64,000 nt of DNA from Cercis canadensis (taxonomy: Eukaryota; Streptophyta; Magnoliopsida; Fabales; Fabaceae): contig QAOA01005271.1 in NCBI GenBank assembly GCA_003255065.1, positions 248,001 to 312,000 of the forward strand, given 5' to 3'. The number at the start of each line of letters is the position of its first letter. Position 1 is the stretch's first letter. Shown here piece by piece: positions 33,889 to 46,497 of the stretch. A program made the position numbers and the translations under genes. The notes under the pieces are model-generated. The model did no database searches and had not been told where the DNA came from. It was given only the letters and a program-made list of their open reading frames with translations.

Positions 33889-36800
33889 TACAATCAAAGT
33901 ATATATTTAACATCAATTGTAATTAATTAAGGATACTTTCAGACTTTTGTATGTTAATTTATATAATTAGCGTTATCATATCATATGTTATCACCAAAAA
34001 AAGCATTATTATATGTTACAGACAAAAATAATTCCTTACCTGTACCTAATCCTAATTTTAAGTTGAATGAATTATTGATCACATATATAATTAACATGCT
34101 ATGAATAACCTGTATTTTAGTCTTTAAAAGACTTTTGATGGGAACATGAGATTTTATTCGATTGGTCATACATCAATCCTTAGTTGTTGACGGATAAGTA
34201 GAAAATGGTTCACAATTTTTTCCCATTATAATTTAATTTTTGAGTATATTAGCCTATTTTTGGGAGAAAGAGAAGAAAATAGCATACCTCTCTTTACAAA
34301 ACTCCATGAATTGGCTGCGAAAGATTGAGAAGCCATTTTTCTTTTTCTTTTTCTAATACTTATGAAAAATCATTTATTTTGATTGATTTAGGATAAGTTT
34401 CTGATAATTCATCTTTTACTTTATTTAACTAATTAAATAAGGAGCAAGGTCAAATGTAAAGCAACCCCCCCTTTGATAAATTTGTGTTACCTTCCCAAAC
34501 TGCTTTACATATGAAGTAACTTAGGAAGAAAACAAATTTTTACTTGAAGGGAGGGAACAATTAGCCAGTTGCATTTGAGAAGTTGCTCAATCTTGTGGAT
34601 AACTGTCTGAAGATAAAGTGGCAATTCTGGTCTAACAGACACACAAGTCTGCAGTTGTTTTCTCTTGAAGAATAGGAACTCTCACTCTCTTATAAGCAGG
34701 TAGTTACATTCCATCATTATTTCTTCTTTGCTTTCTCTCTCTCTCTTATTCAAAACGTACTGATGACTCAAACGTATGAAAACTTGAAAGAAAGCGATGC
34801 TACAAACTGCTTTTCTAGCTTTGGACGTGAAGAGGACTCAACGTTTTAAGTTTTAACGCTTGGAAATTCACATCAAACATTACAAATACTATATGGCCAT
34901 GCCCATTTTTTATCCGAAACTCCAAGAGTCAATGTGGATCCACATCCTATTGTTTCGTTCTTGCTTCGTTTTCTTCACAATCTAACTAACAAATAGACAC
35001 CTAAAGAGGAACTCACACAATTGTTGATTGCCCATTTGCCAGCATAATCATAGTGTCAATATAACAATTTAAACTTTTAGGTTGAATTGATTTTTGACGA
35101 TATTCACATCTAATAGAAATTTGTCTTCCTCCATGCTCAAGTGATCCTCTTTACCTGAGACTAATTAACTAATCACTACATATATAAAATGATTAATTAA
35201 TAGATAAAATAGACTGGTGGAGATGTAGGCATATAATTTCTTGATTTGTTTATTTACATCGTGAATAATAATATTTGTCAAAAAAATATTTAAAGTAGGA
35301 GAAGACATCAAAGTAAAACGCCCCAATTTATCTTTGGGCCTTTCAATTGGATTCATATTGGGTTTCCTAGAACCAATTAACATTCATTATGGATCACAAT
35401 GGGCTACCTTCAGTAAGGCTTGGTTTTATAATGGATAAGCCATGGAAGCAGGAACTTTTTTTTTTTTTTTTTTCCTTTGCAGGAACACGTTTGTTTACAA
35501 ATGCTCTTTAACAATGGAGAAATAGAGAGGGGGGCAAACTACAGTTGAATTGGTGCTTGTTTGGAGCTGTTGTTTTATAGCTTGGAAGCACATTTTTGCT
35601 TCTAAATGTTACGTATAACTTCGATATAAGGTTAGAAGATTCAGCTATCGAATAAAAGTGATTTCTTGTGCTGGCTAACCACCACTAGAAATTTATGAAA
35701 ACAGTACTTTTCTGTTCTTTACTTAAAACTACTTATATTAAGATGTAAAACAGCATGGCCAATAGACATTAAGATGCCAACTTAAAGATATAAATGATAT
35801 ATACATGACAAGTAAATTCAAAAGCCAAGTAGTAAGGCATGAATATGAGAGTTGTTCGTTCTAAAACTTAGTTTTGTAGTTTACTATACTGTAAGTTAAT
35901 CCTAAATTATGAAATACTTGACTTCTCGACTGATAATTTAACTCAAATAAACATATATGTTATTACTATATTGGGATTTTTTTTTTTGGTATTTTGGCTA
36001 TAATTTCAAATTTAAACATAAAATTCATAAGTTCTAAGATCGACCTCAATACTATTAGGACTGGATTGGATGGAGTAAAATTATACATGAAGGCTAATCT
36101 TGTCAGATTGACTAAAAACTAAAATACATGATTTAAATGTAATGTACAGCCGTAACTTTAAATGAATGATGCATATAAGTTTCACTGTTGAAGATTAGAC
36201 GTTTGACATCAATAATCAAATTGTTGTAGAGGCCACTAAGAATTAACCAAACATCATCTAAACTATAACTTTTTTTTTTGAAAAAGTTTCTTACAGCATG
36301 GAATGATAATGCTACTTTTACAATAAGTACATTTAAATGAAATTATAATGTTCTTACTAATAAATGAAATGATAATGCTACTTCTACAATAATTACATTT
36401 AAAATTCTATATACAATTGTACTATTGTTTTTTTTTTTTTTTTTTTTTCAGTCTATGGAAAGCTAGAGAATTAGAGTTGGTCTATTTCCTTCCTATAAAT
36501 TTCAACTCACTTGTTTTTTTTTTTTATGAGATTTAAATATATGTTACCAGTTAATTACCTCCTAGTTAAAGCACCAAAATGTGTAAGAAAATTTATTACT
36601 TCTCAAATGAAAGGGAAACAAAAAAAGCAGAAAAGACACAGGAAAAACCATTGTCCACAAAATGGAATCAAGACCATCAAAGAATGAGTGAGTCCCCCAA
36701 TATACATTGAGTGAGGTACTAATGGGGATAGGTCATATAATTGAAAGGACAACCACCATAAAAGGAGGGACATGTTGATGAAGTTTACAATAGGGGCCCA

Positions 36801-37371
36801 TATATGACTATGAGAGTCAGATCCACTAGAACATGTTCAAAAATAGAGATAATATTGGAACAAACTTGTCTATTTGAAGTGTGTACATTCACATACTCAA
36901 AGGATTTTAGAGGAGTAGAAAGTTAACGAAAATTTAGAGAAAATAATTTTCCAAATAGTAACTCTCAACAAAAAATTGAAAGAATTGATTTTCTAAATAA
37001 TAGTCCTCAACAACAAATTAAAAGAATTGATTTTAAATTATAAATTAGAGAGTTTTGATTTTAAAATATCAATAACAATTCCAACAGTACAAAGATGAAG
37101 AAAGGGCCTGAATGTTATTTATGAGGTCCATGAGTTAGGGTGGGAGCCCTCCTCCATGGAAAGACCTCACCCTGACTCAGCTTGATGGAACGTCTTGTGC
37201 TTTGTCTCATCTTTCTTGCTACTTTATAGGGTATTTGTGCTCTCTTTTTCTTTTCTATTTGAAGATTTTGCAAAGAAAAAGATTGATGGGGTATTTGTGG
37301 CTCATCTCAACTAATGTTCTTACACTATCTATTCTTGCTTGGCTATTATTCCCACCACGTTTTTCAGCTCT
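33881..37371. other. AT-rich intergenic DNA
   Basis: Holds a fragment resembling the TRIM-like terminal repeat near 35060-35100, a poly-T run at 36427-36449 and a local direct repeat (about 36302-36337 and 36368-36403). No gene was recognised. Confidence 0.45.
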
Positions 37372-37790
37372 TTGACTGGAATATAACATTTTAAAAATAA
37401 TTTTACATATTTATTACATTTTTTAACTTATTTACTTTAATATTACATTTTTTTAAAAAAATTAAAAATAAAAAAAAAGGCATAACTAACATGTGAGGAC
37501 CACTAGACGCGACAGTAGCCACGTGGCATGTTTACGTCGGACATGCCGGTAGCCCTACGACGTGTCCTTTCTTCAGCTGCCTATATGAATAAAAAAAATT
37601 AAAGAAAAATGTGATAAGAAGGGACACACTAATGGACTATCGTGGGACACGCCACATGGTCACTTGTGGTCCCCACATGTCCAAACTTTTTTTTTGTTTT
37701 TAATTTTTTTAAAATTATAATATTTAAGTAATTAAATTAAAAGTGTGATAAATGTATAATTTTGTTGTTAAAATATAATATTCAGGTCAA
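37372..37790. mobile_element. Foldback MITE-like element with a G+C-rich centre
   Basis: The left end TTGACTGGAATATAACATT and the reverse complement of the right end TTGACCTGAATATTATATT pair, and the arms continue for more than 100 bp. The centre (about 37490-37690) is G+C-rich and itself has inverted words such as GGACATG and CATGTCC. Flanking 9-mers agree at only about six positions, so a Mutator-like target duplication is possible but not proven. Confidence 0.6.
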
Positions 37791-40700
37791 TAAGCTAGTT
37801 TCCCATTTTCTTCTTTAATCAGAAGCTCGTAATCCGTACATAAACTTCATAGTCATATATCATCGACTAATTAATGTATCATAACTTTAATTCATGATTT
37901 TATTTTTTAATTTTTCTCTTGTTTATATATTTATTGATAATTGCAGTATTTTTTTTTTTAGATATTATTAATGACTTAAATATCTTTATTTTTTATTGTG
38001 AAATTTTCTAAATATAATGTGAATATCTTGCAAAAAAAAACATATAAAATCTCTCTCATACCTCTAATAATTTCTCGTACATCTGTTTATAATAACCCAT
38101 AAAATTTTCTTAACAAGTGACATGTATCTTTATCAAACAAGAAAATTACTAGAGCCTATTATATTTTTGTTATCCTCTCATGCTTTGGGTGTTTGGGCAG
38201 CGTGGTTAAACACCTCTTAGATATGCTGGACACTCTTCCTTTTTTTGAGTGCATTGAGATGTTAAATTCAAGAGGAAAAAACCCAGAAGAAACATTGTTT
38301 TATCTCTTGTATTGAGTCAAAGCAATAAAACATAGAAAATTTTGGTTTCCCTTTTGTTTTAACAAGCAATTACTATTAAAAATGAAGATGTACCTTAATG
38401 ACCAACATTTTGATTCTGCTTTGGTATGTGTAATCCTAGGTATCTTATCTGAATTGTTTGCTCCAAATTAAATGGTCCCCTATTGAATAGTTGTTCACAT
38501 TAATTAGAAACAGAAAAAAAAAAATTGAAAAAAGAGAATGGTCCCCTTCACTTCACTTCAGACTTCACCCTTGTTTGCAATTCCCTATCCCTTCTCTTCA
38601 TCATCATCATTATTATCATCATCTTTCTTCATTCTGGGTGTCTCATTAAAAGAAACAAACTCCCCCATGTCTCTCAAATGCCCGACTTGTTTTGAGTACG
38701 GTACGGGAAGTGGCACGAGTACACGTGTCAGAAACCCGTTACATTAGATCAGTATAAAGTTGGAGTTTACCCATGATTGTAGCCTGTAGGATCTGTTGTG
38801 TGGAGTTAAAAAATTGAGTTTCTTAATTTCAACTAAAAACAATCAAGAAAAAATTATTATTAAAGAGTTTCAATAAAAAATTTTGAATTATATTTTATTT
38901 TACTTTAGTCTTATTTTATGATCAATGATTAGTTATAATTTTACGTAATTAATAATTATTTATTTTTTAATAGTCACACATTAATTATTAGAAATCACAA
39001 TCATATATAAATTTCAAATGGGTTACTAATAAATAATTAATATTGATAAATAAATAATTTTAAATTCACCTAAAAAATTTCTTAATTGTATTTCTTTACA
39101 ATAATTCCCTCAACAATTAATTAGAGTTATATGTCATATTTATTACTCTTCTCATAATATTTTTTTTTATAACTGTGGTTTTAATTTAATCTGTACTTTA
39201 TATTTTTATTCAGGAAATGATGAAAAAAGTAATGTTAAATGTAATAATTTCTCTTTAATCAAAGAGCACTGAGCATGCTCCCCTAAAAATATCCTGCTCC
39301 TCTTTAAGAAGGTGGGTAATTTTGAGCGTACACGTGGCTGTATCGCAGGCAACAGACTTTTTGGATAGGGTCCCACAACTTTGGATACCCAGTTAAATCA
39401 GAGTCTTTCTGAAAATATTTATGACAAACTGGATATATGAATACATTTCTCTCTCTCTCTCTCTTTCTTTTCTGTTTTGTTATTTTCTGTTCTTTTGTCT
39501 TTCTGAACCATGAAATGTTGGCATCCTTGCAGACAGAGAGTTGCATCCAATTCCAAGACAAGCTCCTCAACTTTCGCAAGCTTTGGTTTGAACTTTCAAG
39601 GCAGAGAAAAGAACCACTAATGAAGGGATTCCATTGAATAAATCAGAAACAACTAAATTAATTAATTAAAAATGCAATCTCTTGTATTCCTTTTAAGTTC
39701 ATTCAATTCTTTTTGCATATCATCTTTTATCTTCACTTATATATAATAATAACTGAATTTAATTAAATTTAATAAGAGTTTAGGTGGACAATCTAAATTG
39801 ATCAAACNTTTAGGTCGACAATCTAAATTGATCAAACTTTGTACTCCAAGAAAAAGTGTGCATTTCAGTTATCCAAATCGAGAAGGCTGTCACTACACCT
39901 TTTTTTACCTTTTGTGTTTTTTGCTGAACACTAACCCTTTTTCTCCAACTAAAGGGAAACAAAGGAAAAAAACTGCTAAAGTCCACTTTGATGGTTTAGG
40001 TTTAGTTATGAAAGCCTATTTTTTCATATATATATATATTAGATAAATGTTTGAAGGAAAAATAAAAAAGAAAAAAAATAGGGCATTTGTGTGATTTCTA
40101 ATTCTAATTCTAAAAAAAATATTGTAGACTTGTTCCAAATTCCAATATTTCTGACCGTCCGAAGAGAATGGCATGGAGTGGTCACAATCGATCTGAGTCG
40201 ATCTTTGCTGCATTTGTGGAGATATCTTCCTGTGGAGCCCATCTATGATACGTGTGTGGCTTATCATAACCTTCTTAAAGAGACTGCATGAAACACTTTA
40301 CAGTCTGTGTTGTGTTGCACCACATATACTTGCATTGAATGAGGCCAACCCATTCCAACCAACTCTCAGAATTTCATCTTCAAAGCCAAGGAAAAAACAT
40401 TCACTATAACTTTGGCATACTAATTTACTATAGGTAATGTTATTTCTACCACTGAATTTTTTACTATTTCTCAATAAATTTAATCTGGACCAAACAAATA
40501 GAAGGTGAAAAACGGTGAGGAATTAGGTGATAGATGTAATATTTCTCAATTAGTACATGTAATTTAAATTTGTACTACTATTTCAATTATTAAGTGATAC
40601 TATAGACCAAAGATAATTGAAGAAAAGAGGGACACGTAGAGAGAGAGTGGTACATATATGATCTCCCACACTGAAAAGAATGGAGGAGTATGATCAGAGC

Positions 40701-41172
40701 CTTTTTTCACGTTCCTTTATTGTTTGGTTGTATCAATTAGAATATTGAAGGACAGATAAATGAGACACAAAATAATAGAGTGCACATATATATTCCCTTT
40801 GATTCTTTTTGGATGGTGAAACAATATAAACTAGTGGACCCTTGTGTAGGCAATATAAAAAATAGGATAAACTCAAAATCATTCCCTTCCTGCCAAAATG
40901 ATACTTGATATAAAGATGTTTGAACCAGAGAATGCTCCTTTATATTGCATCTGAAGGGTGACGTTGGTAGATATTGTCTGCTCAATGGATATCATAGATA
41001 TGACCTTTTATCGTTTAAAATTTTCATCTATGCTGCTATTTAGTTTCATAAGTTTTAAATAAAATACATTACAAATACGTGATTATATATTCCTGGAGAG
41101 TTGAAATAATTACTGAAATTAAAAAAAAAAAAAACAATTAGTAAATTCTTGTAGGACATCTCTGTATATACT
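37791..41172. other. Intergenic DNA
   Basis: Includes a leader-like CT-rich stretch with a short frame at 38538-38747 and other short frames at 39437-39637 and 40091-40291. None has a recognisable domain. A contig-join duplication lies at 39779-39837. Confidence 0.4.
39779..39837. repeat. Duplicated contig ends around a single N at 39808
   Basis: Two 29 bp segments (39779-39807 and 39809-39837) differ at one position and flank the N. Confidence 0.8.
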
Positions 41173-41440
41173 TGGAAAATTGTATGGGCAAATATGCAAC
41201 TCCTCAAGAAAGGTCTGGTGCAGAGGATAGGTGATGGGCTAAAAGTTAAGGTTTGGCATGATCCCTGAAATCCTGGTCAAAGAGAATTAAAAGGTGAATT
41301 CTCCTGTTAGTGAAATGTGCAATTCTGGTTTACGGTTTTGGAAGGCAAAGATTTTGAATAAACAGAATCTATGGAGGATGACGGATTTCTTAGCAAGAGC
41401 TTGTATGAGTTAGCATGAGAAACAGTTAGGTTTCTTGCTT
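41173..41440 (+). pseudogene. LINE (L1-type) C-terminal fragment
   Basis: The frame from 41173 reads WKIVWANMQ and then LVQRIGDGLKVKVWHDP before a TGA at 41266-41268. In plant L1-type LINE proteins the segment after the reverse transcriptase typically reads GxxWRIGDGxxVxIWxDPW, just before the zf-RVT domain, which this resembles closely. A second piece (LWRMTDFLARAC-like, about 41362-41405) could be part of the zf-RVT domain. In-frame stops show that it is dead, and the rest of the element is absent. Confidence 0.55.
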
Positions 41441-42781
41441 TTCTGATTCACACAGTTTCTGGAATACCAGAAGCTTTATTCGACTTAGTAAGCTTTCTAG
41501 GCCATTGCTTGATGCATAAGTCATGAGTAGCCTTCTATATGAGAAGGGAAACTATCTCAGGGTTGGTCACTTACTGCAGAATATCCTTGTTTCCTGTAGG
41601 AGCCTGCCTGCCTGCATAGTTGGAAGTTTGGGTGGGCTCTTCGAGGTGAATATATATCAGGTTTCACATGCTATGGTTCAGTTTAGTAAATCCATCACTG
41701 TAGAGGAAGTGTGGTTATTCCTACAGTTTCCTTCTTTTGATGCACCTTTTTAGAGAGTAAGGAAAAATTTAATCATCCTTGAAGTGCATGTATTTTATCT
41801 GAGGGAAATTTATGTGTGATTACTTCAACTCAAATTCCATAAAGTGTGTAATTTATATACAAACATATATAATTACACAGTTGAAAAACAATTAACATGA
41901 AATGATTGGTTTTGCACCAATGCCCGTCTTCATGGATAGGTATTTTAAGACTTAGTATTTATCCCAACTTATACATTTGATTTTTTTAAGAATGTGAAGA
42001 CAATCCTATTCCCTCTTAAAAAAAGTAATGCTACCTCTTAATCTAGTTGAGTAGGTTCAATAAAATACATTTAGTGATTTTATTATCATTTGTGAAGATT
42101 TAAAAAATTAAGTTACCTAATATACGTAAAAATAATTAATTCTTTGTAAAGTTTACAAATGTCACACTAAAATAAAATGTGTAAAAAAAAAAATTAAATT
42201 CTGTCAGCTTATTTGATATTTCAATACAAGGTGAGTAGATTTTTAAAGATTTTGACAATAATACAAAATTATATTTTAAAACTCACCCTAAACCCCTCCA
42301 AAAAAGATGGGGTAGGGCTAGCATTCCCCTTTCAAGAAACACTTCTAAGTAAATCACAGTCAAGTCGCTGCATTATAACAGTATCAACCGTAGGTACGAA
42401 GCAAATATGGGCAGTTGTAATATTTGGGGTTTTACGTAAGAGGAGCCATGCAAATTAACAGTGATGGGACAGTGTTGTACACTTCTGTTCCATTTGCGTA
42501 TGGTGCTCGTACTGTGCCCCAGTTTCATTACATTACATTTTTAGTATTATTAATCTTTCCATTTAATCCATCATCCATTTCCCACGATTATCTAAAGTAC
42601 AAAATTTGACCAAAATTAAAATAATATCTAAATAATAATAATAATAATAGTAAGAAATAAATATCCTTTCTCTCTTCTGGCATCTCTGCTCTCTCTTCCT
42701 CTCTGATCCTCTTATGTCTTATCACATCTCTCTCTCACTCTCTCTCTACTAAAGGTATAGGTGAAATTATTTTCCTCTTCC
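41441..42781. other. Intergenic DNA and distal promoter of the SPL gene
   Basis: An open frame at 41523-41753 (+) has no recognised domain. A weak inverted pair (about 42443-42465 with 42487-42511, sharing GCAAAT and ACAG) is present. An AAT-type repeat occurs near 42632-42650 and CT-rich tracts near 42665-42755. Confidence 0.4.
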
Positions 42782-42819
42782 CACGTGCGGTTATTCGCCA
42801 ACTCACTGGTTCTCACGTG
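42782..42819 (+). promoter_or_regulatory. Pair of G-boxes upstream of the SPL gene
   Basis: CACGTG occurs at 42782-42787 and 42814-42819, about 350-380 bp before the start codon. G-boxes bind bHLH and bZIP factors, so light or hormone input is possible. The spacing of 32 bp places both on nearly the same helix face. Confidence 0.55.
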
Positions 42820-43037
42820 TCACTTTATCTCCCTCACCATTGGTTCCTAGCCTCTTCAGTCTTCTCTCTTATACGAGTGTGTAAGGTGTAACTTTGCAGC
42901 TTTTTCCCATAAGAGTACTTTAAGGCCATCCCGTTGGACTTGAACAAACAAAGAAACCTGCATACCCCTTCTGCTCTGATTCTCTCTCCTTCTCTTTCCT
43001 CTTTTTACACAAACCATAAAATTTCTCACTCACAAAA

Positions 43038-43082
43038 ATGCTTCTTCTCCATCCATTCCCTCTTTGTCCACCCAACCCATAA
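43038..43082 (+). CDS. Possible upstream open reading frame in the SPL leader
   Basis: ATG at 43038 begins a 14-residue frame ([14 protein letters not shown]) that stops at 43080-43082, about 80 bp before the SPL start. It matters only if transcription begins upstream of it. A TATA-like TATATATAG at about 43101 would, if used, start transcription after it. Confidence 0.3.
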   Translation: MLLLHPFPLCPPNP

Positions 43083-43162
43083 GCTTATTAATTAGCTACC
43101 TATATATAGATAACACCATTATTTTTCTACGAAGAGATAATATAGAGAGGGAGAGAGAGAGA

Positions 43163-45583
43163 ATGGATTTTGGAGGGAACATGTTCTGTCTTAGCAACGG
43201 TAATAGAGAGCAAAATGGTAACAGTAACAATGTTAATTTTGCTTGGGATTCATGGGAACCAACTACTTCGGTTAATTCAAGGCTCATTAATGCATTCTAC
43301 ACCACCACCGCCACGGCGGCGGAGAGCACCAGCCCCGCCACCCGCCAGGAGGCGAGTCTAGCAAATGCACTCATGTTCCTTCCTCAAGCTAATCATAACG
43401 ACGGTGCTCACCACCAACAACAGCAGCAGCAGCAGGCACTGTACTCCGCCGCAGATGGGTCCCACGTGCACCCGGACCCACATCTTATGTGCTTGAAGCT
43501 GGGGAAGAGGCATTATTTTGAGGACGCTAATGCCCCTCATTTGGGTGGTGGTGGTGGAGGTGGGTTCCCTTTGGCCGGAAAGAGAGGGAAAGCTTATTAT
43601 GGAAGTGGTGGCGGTGGTGGTGGTGTAAAGACGGCTTCGTTTGCGACTGCGGCTGTACCGAGATGTCAGGTGGAGGGGTGCCACGTGGCGCTGTTGAACG
43701 CGAAGGACTACCACCGGAGGCACAAGGTGTGTGAGATGCATTCCAAAGCACCCAAAGTTGTGGTGTTAGGTTTGGAGCAGAGGTTCTGCCAGCAGTGTAG
43801 CAGGTGAGGGGACTGTCACACTATCATCTCTACCTTCTATTTCTGAGATGATATAATATTCTTTTTTTTTTTTATGTGAATATTCTCTTTACTTTCCTCC
43901 TTGTTATCATGAAAATCCCTAACTCAGAACTCCATAATCGTGCCTAATTTTGCATTTTATTAATGAATTTCTGTTTCATGGCTAATTCTTTAACTCTTAC
44001 TTGAGATTAATAGAAAATTAATGTGGATTATATAGAATTTAATTACTTAACTTTTTCTTTGTTATATATATGTATTATTTTTCACAATTGTCACTTTTGT
44101 TAATTAATTTTTGTTTTGGAGGTAATTCGTTAGTTAATTGAGATTAATAGAAAATATAAGTGGTGTTGGAGGCTAATTAATGGGGGTAATTGGGTTTTAG
44201 GTTCCACGTGGTTTCAGAATTCGATGATTCAAAGAGGAGTTGTAGGAGGAGACTGGCAGGCCACAATGAGCGAAGAAGAAAGAGCTCCCATGATTCTGTT
44301 GCTAGGAATCCTTTTCAAGGTACCTATATAACTTAAATCATTTTCTTCTCTCTCTTTCTCTCCTATTAATCTGTAATTTTAAAATAGAAGATTGGGTTAG
44401 TCTGGTATCCAATAATAAGAGTCTCCGAATCTCTACTGAGGAGCCTCTCATCTTCACTTAGCTTTGTTGTTTGTGTTTAATGGAGTCCAAGCTGCTATTT
44501 GTGTTTTGGGGAAAGGAAAATACAAGGGCTTCAAAAGATATTCTAGTTTACCTTAGAATTGGCAGAACCTTGAATCTTTTATCTAAATAACCAAATTGTG
44601 TCACCTCCTTAGGTAATCAGATGCAGATTAGACTTCAGCTAGCTGACTAATTTTATCTTCTCTTCCGCTACTAACCCTTCCGCCTTCCCAATTATGGAAG
44701 ACAAAATTAACCTTTGCTTCTCCTTTCCCCCCCTCCACATCTTCTGGTTTTGTAAAGATATAGTATTCGAAGAACAACACTAAGACACTAGAAGAAATAT
44801 TGATTACTTGAACACTATGATGCATGCTTTGACTTATGACGTCTTGCTGAATACAAAACCTCATAAATTTGACATCTAATATAATCATTGCTTGCGGAAC
44901 TTAGCTATGATTTTAACCCAAATTATTATTTTTTGAATGGGTTACTCCTTTTCATGTCAAGTTTCTTTTTAATCTTCAAATTCGTTAAGGGTAAGTGGAT
45001 AATCAAGAGATATTTTTAGGTAAACAAATTACTGATATAGTGAGAAATGAATGTTCCATGGCTTACTATATTGTTCTGAGTAGTTCAAAAGGTCTTTCAT
45101 CAAAGCATATAAATATATTCATAAGCAAAGATTATGTAGATGAAAATTAGTATATCATGCCAGCCTTTTGCTCTCTATATCCTAACTTTACTGCTTTTTC
45201 CTTTTGGGTTTTACAACAAAGTAATTGAACTAATGTTCATGACTTTCTGGATAAAAGTGAGTTGAACAATTAATGTTGAGTTTTGCTTCTTAATAGAAAA
45301 TAAGGTGATGGTTGAAGGATTTCCATATTTATCATCATCAGCAGCAGGGTGTGCACACTCTCTTCTGTCATCAAAGAATGATTCTTGGCTCTCTCCTGCT
45401 GATCTTTCCTCAAGATGCAGTGCTGCACTTCGCGATTTGATAGCAGAAAACCGCGCAGCCATCATGGCTCGGCAGCTCGTTCCAGATAGAGACTGGCATT
45501 CACACCACAATGCAGTGGAAGACCTTAAGGAGATCCAGCATGAGTCCAATTATTTCCCGCAACAACAGCACATGTTTCCCTAG
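43163..45583 (+). CDS. SPL: SBP-box transcription factor, miR156-targeted SPL
   Basis: Exons 43163-43803, 44201-44319 and 45297-45583 give 348 residues. The start is the ATG after a GA-rich leader. An N-terminal region with a glutamine run (85-91), [12 protein letters not shown] (110-121) and two glycine runs precedes the SBP domain (about 166-243). Zinc site 1 is C168, C173, C190 and H193. Site 2 is C209, C212, H216 and C228. The bipartite nuclear signal is [17 protein letters not shown] (225-241). The intron after CQQCS splits an arginine codon, as is standard in SPL genes. The C-terminal exon has AHSLLS, encoded by a miR156 site, then [14 protein letters not shown]. These features resemble rice OsSPL7 as I recall it (not the copper regulator AtSPL7). 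SBP proteins bind GTAC-core DNA and control phase change, branching and organ growth. Confidence 0.92.
43804..44200 (+). other. Intron 1 of the SPL gene
   Basis: A 397 bp GT-AG intron, AT-rich, with donor GTGAGG and acceptor TTTTAG. It interrupts the SBP domain at the conserved position. Confidence 0.85.
44320..45296 (+). other. Intron 2 of the SPL gene
   Basis: A 977 bp intron with donor GTACCT and acceptor AATAG. No embedded element was recognised. Confidence 0.75.
45351..45370 (+). promoter_or_regulatory. miR156 target site in the SPL coding sequence
   Basis: GTGCACACTCTCTTCTGTCA is complementary to the canonical miR156 sequence at 19 of 20 positions. The single difference is at the fifth base of the site, toward the miRNA 3' end, where it is tolerated. 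It encodes residues around AHSLLS (273-278), the usual location in targeted SPL genes, so the transcript should be repressed in juvenile tissue. Confidence 0.9.
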
Positions 45584-46394
45584 ACACACTTGGGAATGGT
45601 TCCATATAAGTGGCATGCAAATTACTAAGGGTGATCTAGATTAAGAGTATGACCCGTTAGAGCAGGAAGTTTTGTTGTGTCTAAGCTTTCAATTCTTTAA
45701 TTTGGAAAAAAGAAAGTTTAAAATCGTTGTGAGACTAGTTTAGGAGGATAAATTGCAAGGTTGCATTTGCTTATTATGGTTCAGTCTAATTGGGATTAAT
45801 TGTCGGGTGTTTAATTTGTTCCCCATTTCTTTTTTTTTTTTTTTTTTTTTTATACTGAATTCAATTGCTTCAAAAAATTATTTAATAATTTGAATCACTA
45901 ATATCTTTGTTTTGCAGTATGCCAGCACTACTTATCTTCAGATGTTACATATATAAAACAAATTAAGAAGAAATTCAAATACTTGCCAAGTAATGATTTT
46001 ATATTTATGTCATGCATCCAAGTTCAATTTCAGTGTAAAGCTCTATACACTATTAGTTAATGAGTGCTGCATCATTGAAGCTAATTATTTATTTTTTGTT
46101 TTTGCTAATTCATATAAAAGAGGGGGAAAAAATCTCATACAGTTTAAGTACTTTTTAAAAAAAAAAAAAAAAATCTGACATTTTCTCTATTTATGATTTT
46201 TATATTAATTTTGTATACAGTAAAGAACAGAATTCAGGCCGCCCACTACCACTAGCCCGGTTTTCTAACCCTTTTTAGGTGTAAATAAAAATTGGGCTTT
46301 TTAGATGGGCTAGGCCCATTGGCCTATTTTAGNAGGCCCACTGGCCTATTTTAGTTCTAAGTAACCTTATTTTGATATTACATGAGTATTTGAG
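45584..46394. other. 3' flank of the SPL gene, then intergenic
   Basis: T-rich with long poly-T (about 45830-45851) and poly-A runs. No clear polyadenylation signal close to the stop. A contig join lies at 46312-46354. Confidence 0.5.
46312..46354. repeat. Duplicated contig ends around a single N at 46333
   Basis: Two 21 bp segments (46312-46332 and 46334-46354) differ at one position and flank the N. Confidence 0.8.
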
Positions 46395-46497
46395 GATTTT
46401 ATAATATCACATAAATATGTTATATTTTATTGACGTAATAAATATATATAATTTTTATATTCTATTAGATATAAAATATAATTTATTTTATTTTAAG
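46395..46497. mobile_element. Partial third copy of the 21.3/55.1 kb MITE family
   Basis: The segment from GGATTTTATAATATCACAT to TTTATTTTATTTTAAG is similar to the left half of the element at 55076-55286, in the same orientation. Shared words include TAATTTTTATATT and ATATAATTTATTTTATTTT. Only one half is recognisable. Confidence 0.45.

Noticed and set aside
43064-43162. N-terminal extension of the SPL frame upstream of 43163
   Set aside because: There is no ATG in that part; the frame is only open. The ATG at 43163 starts a sensible SPL protein.
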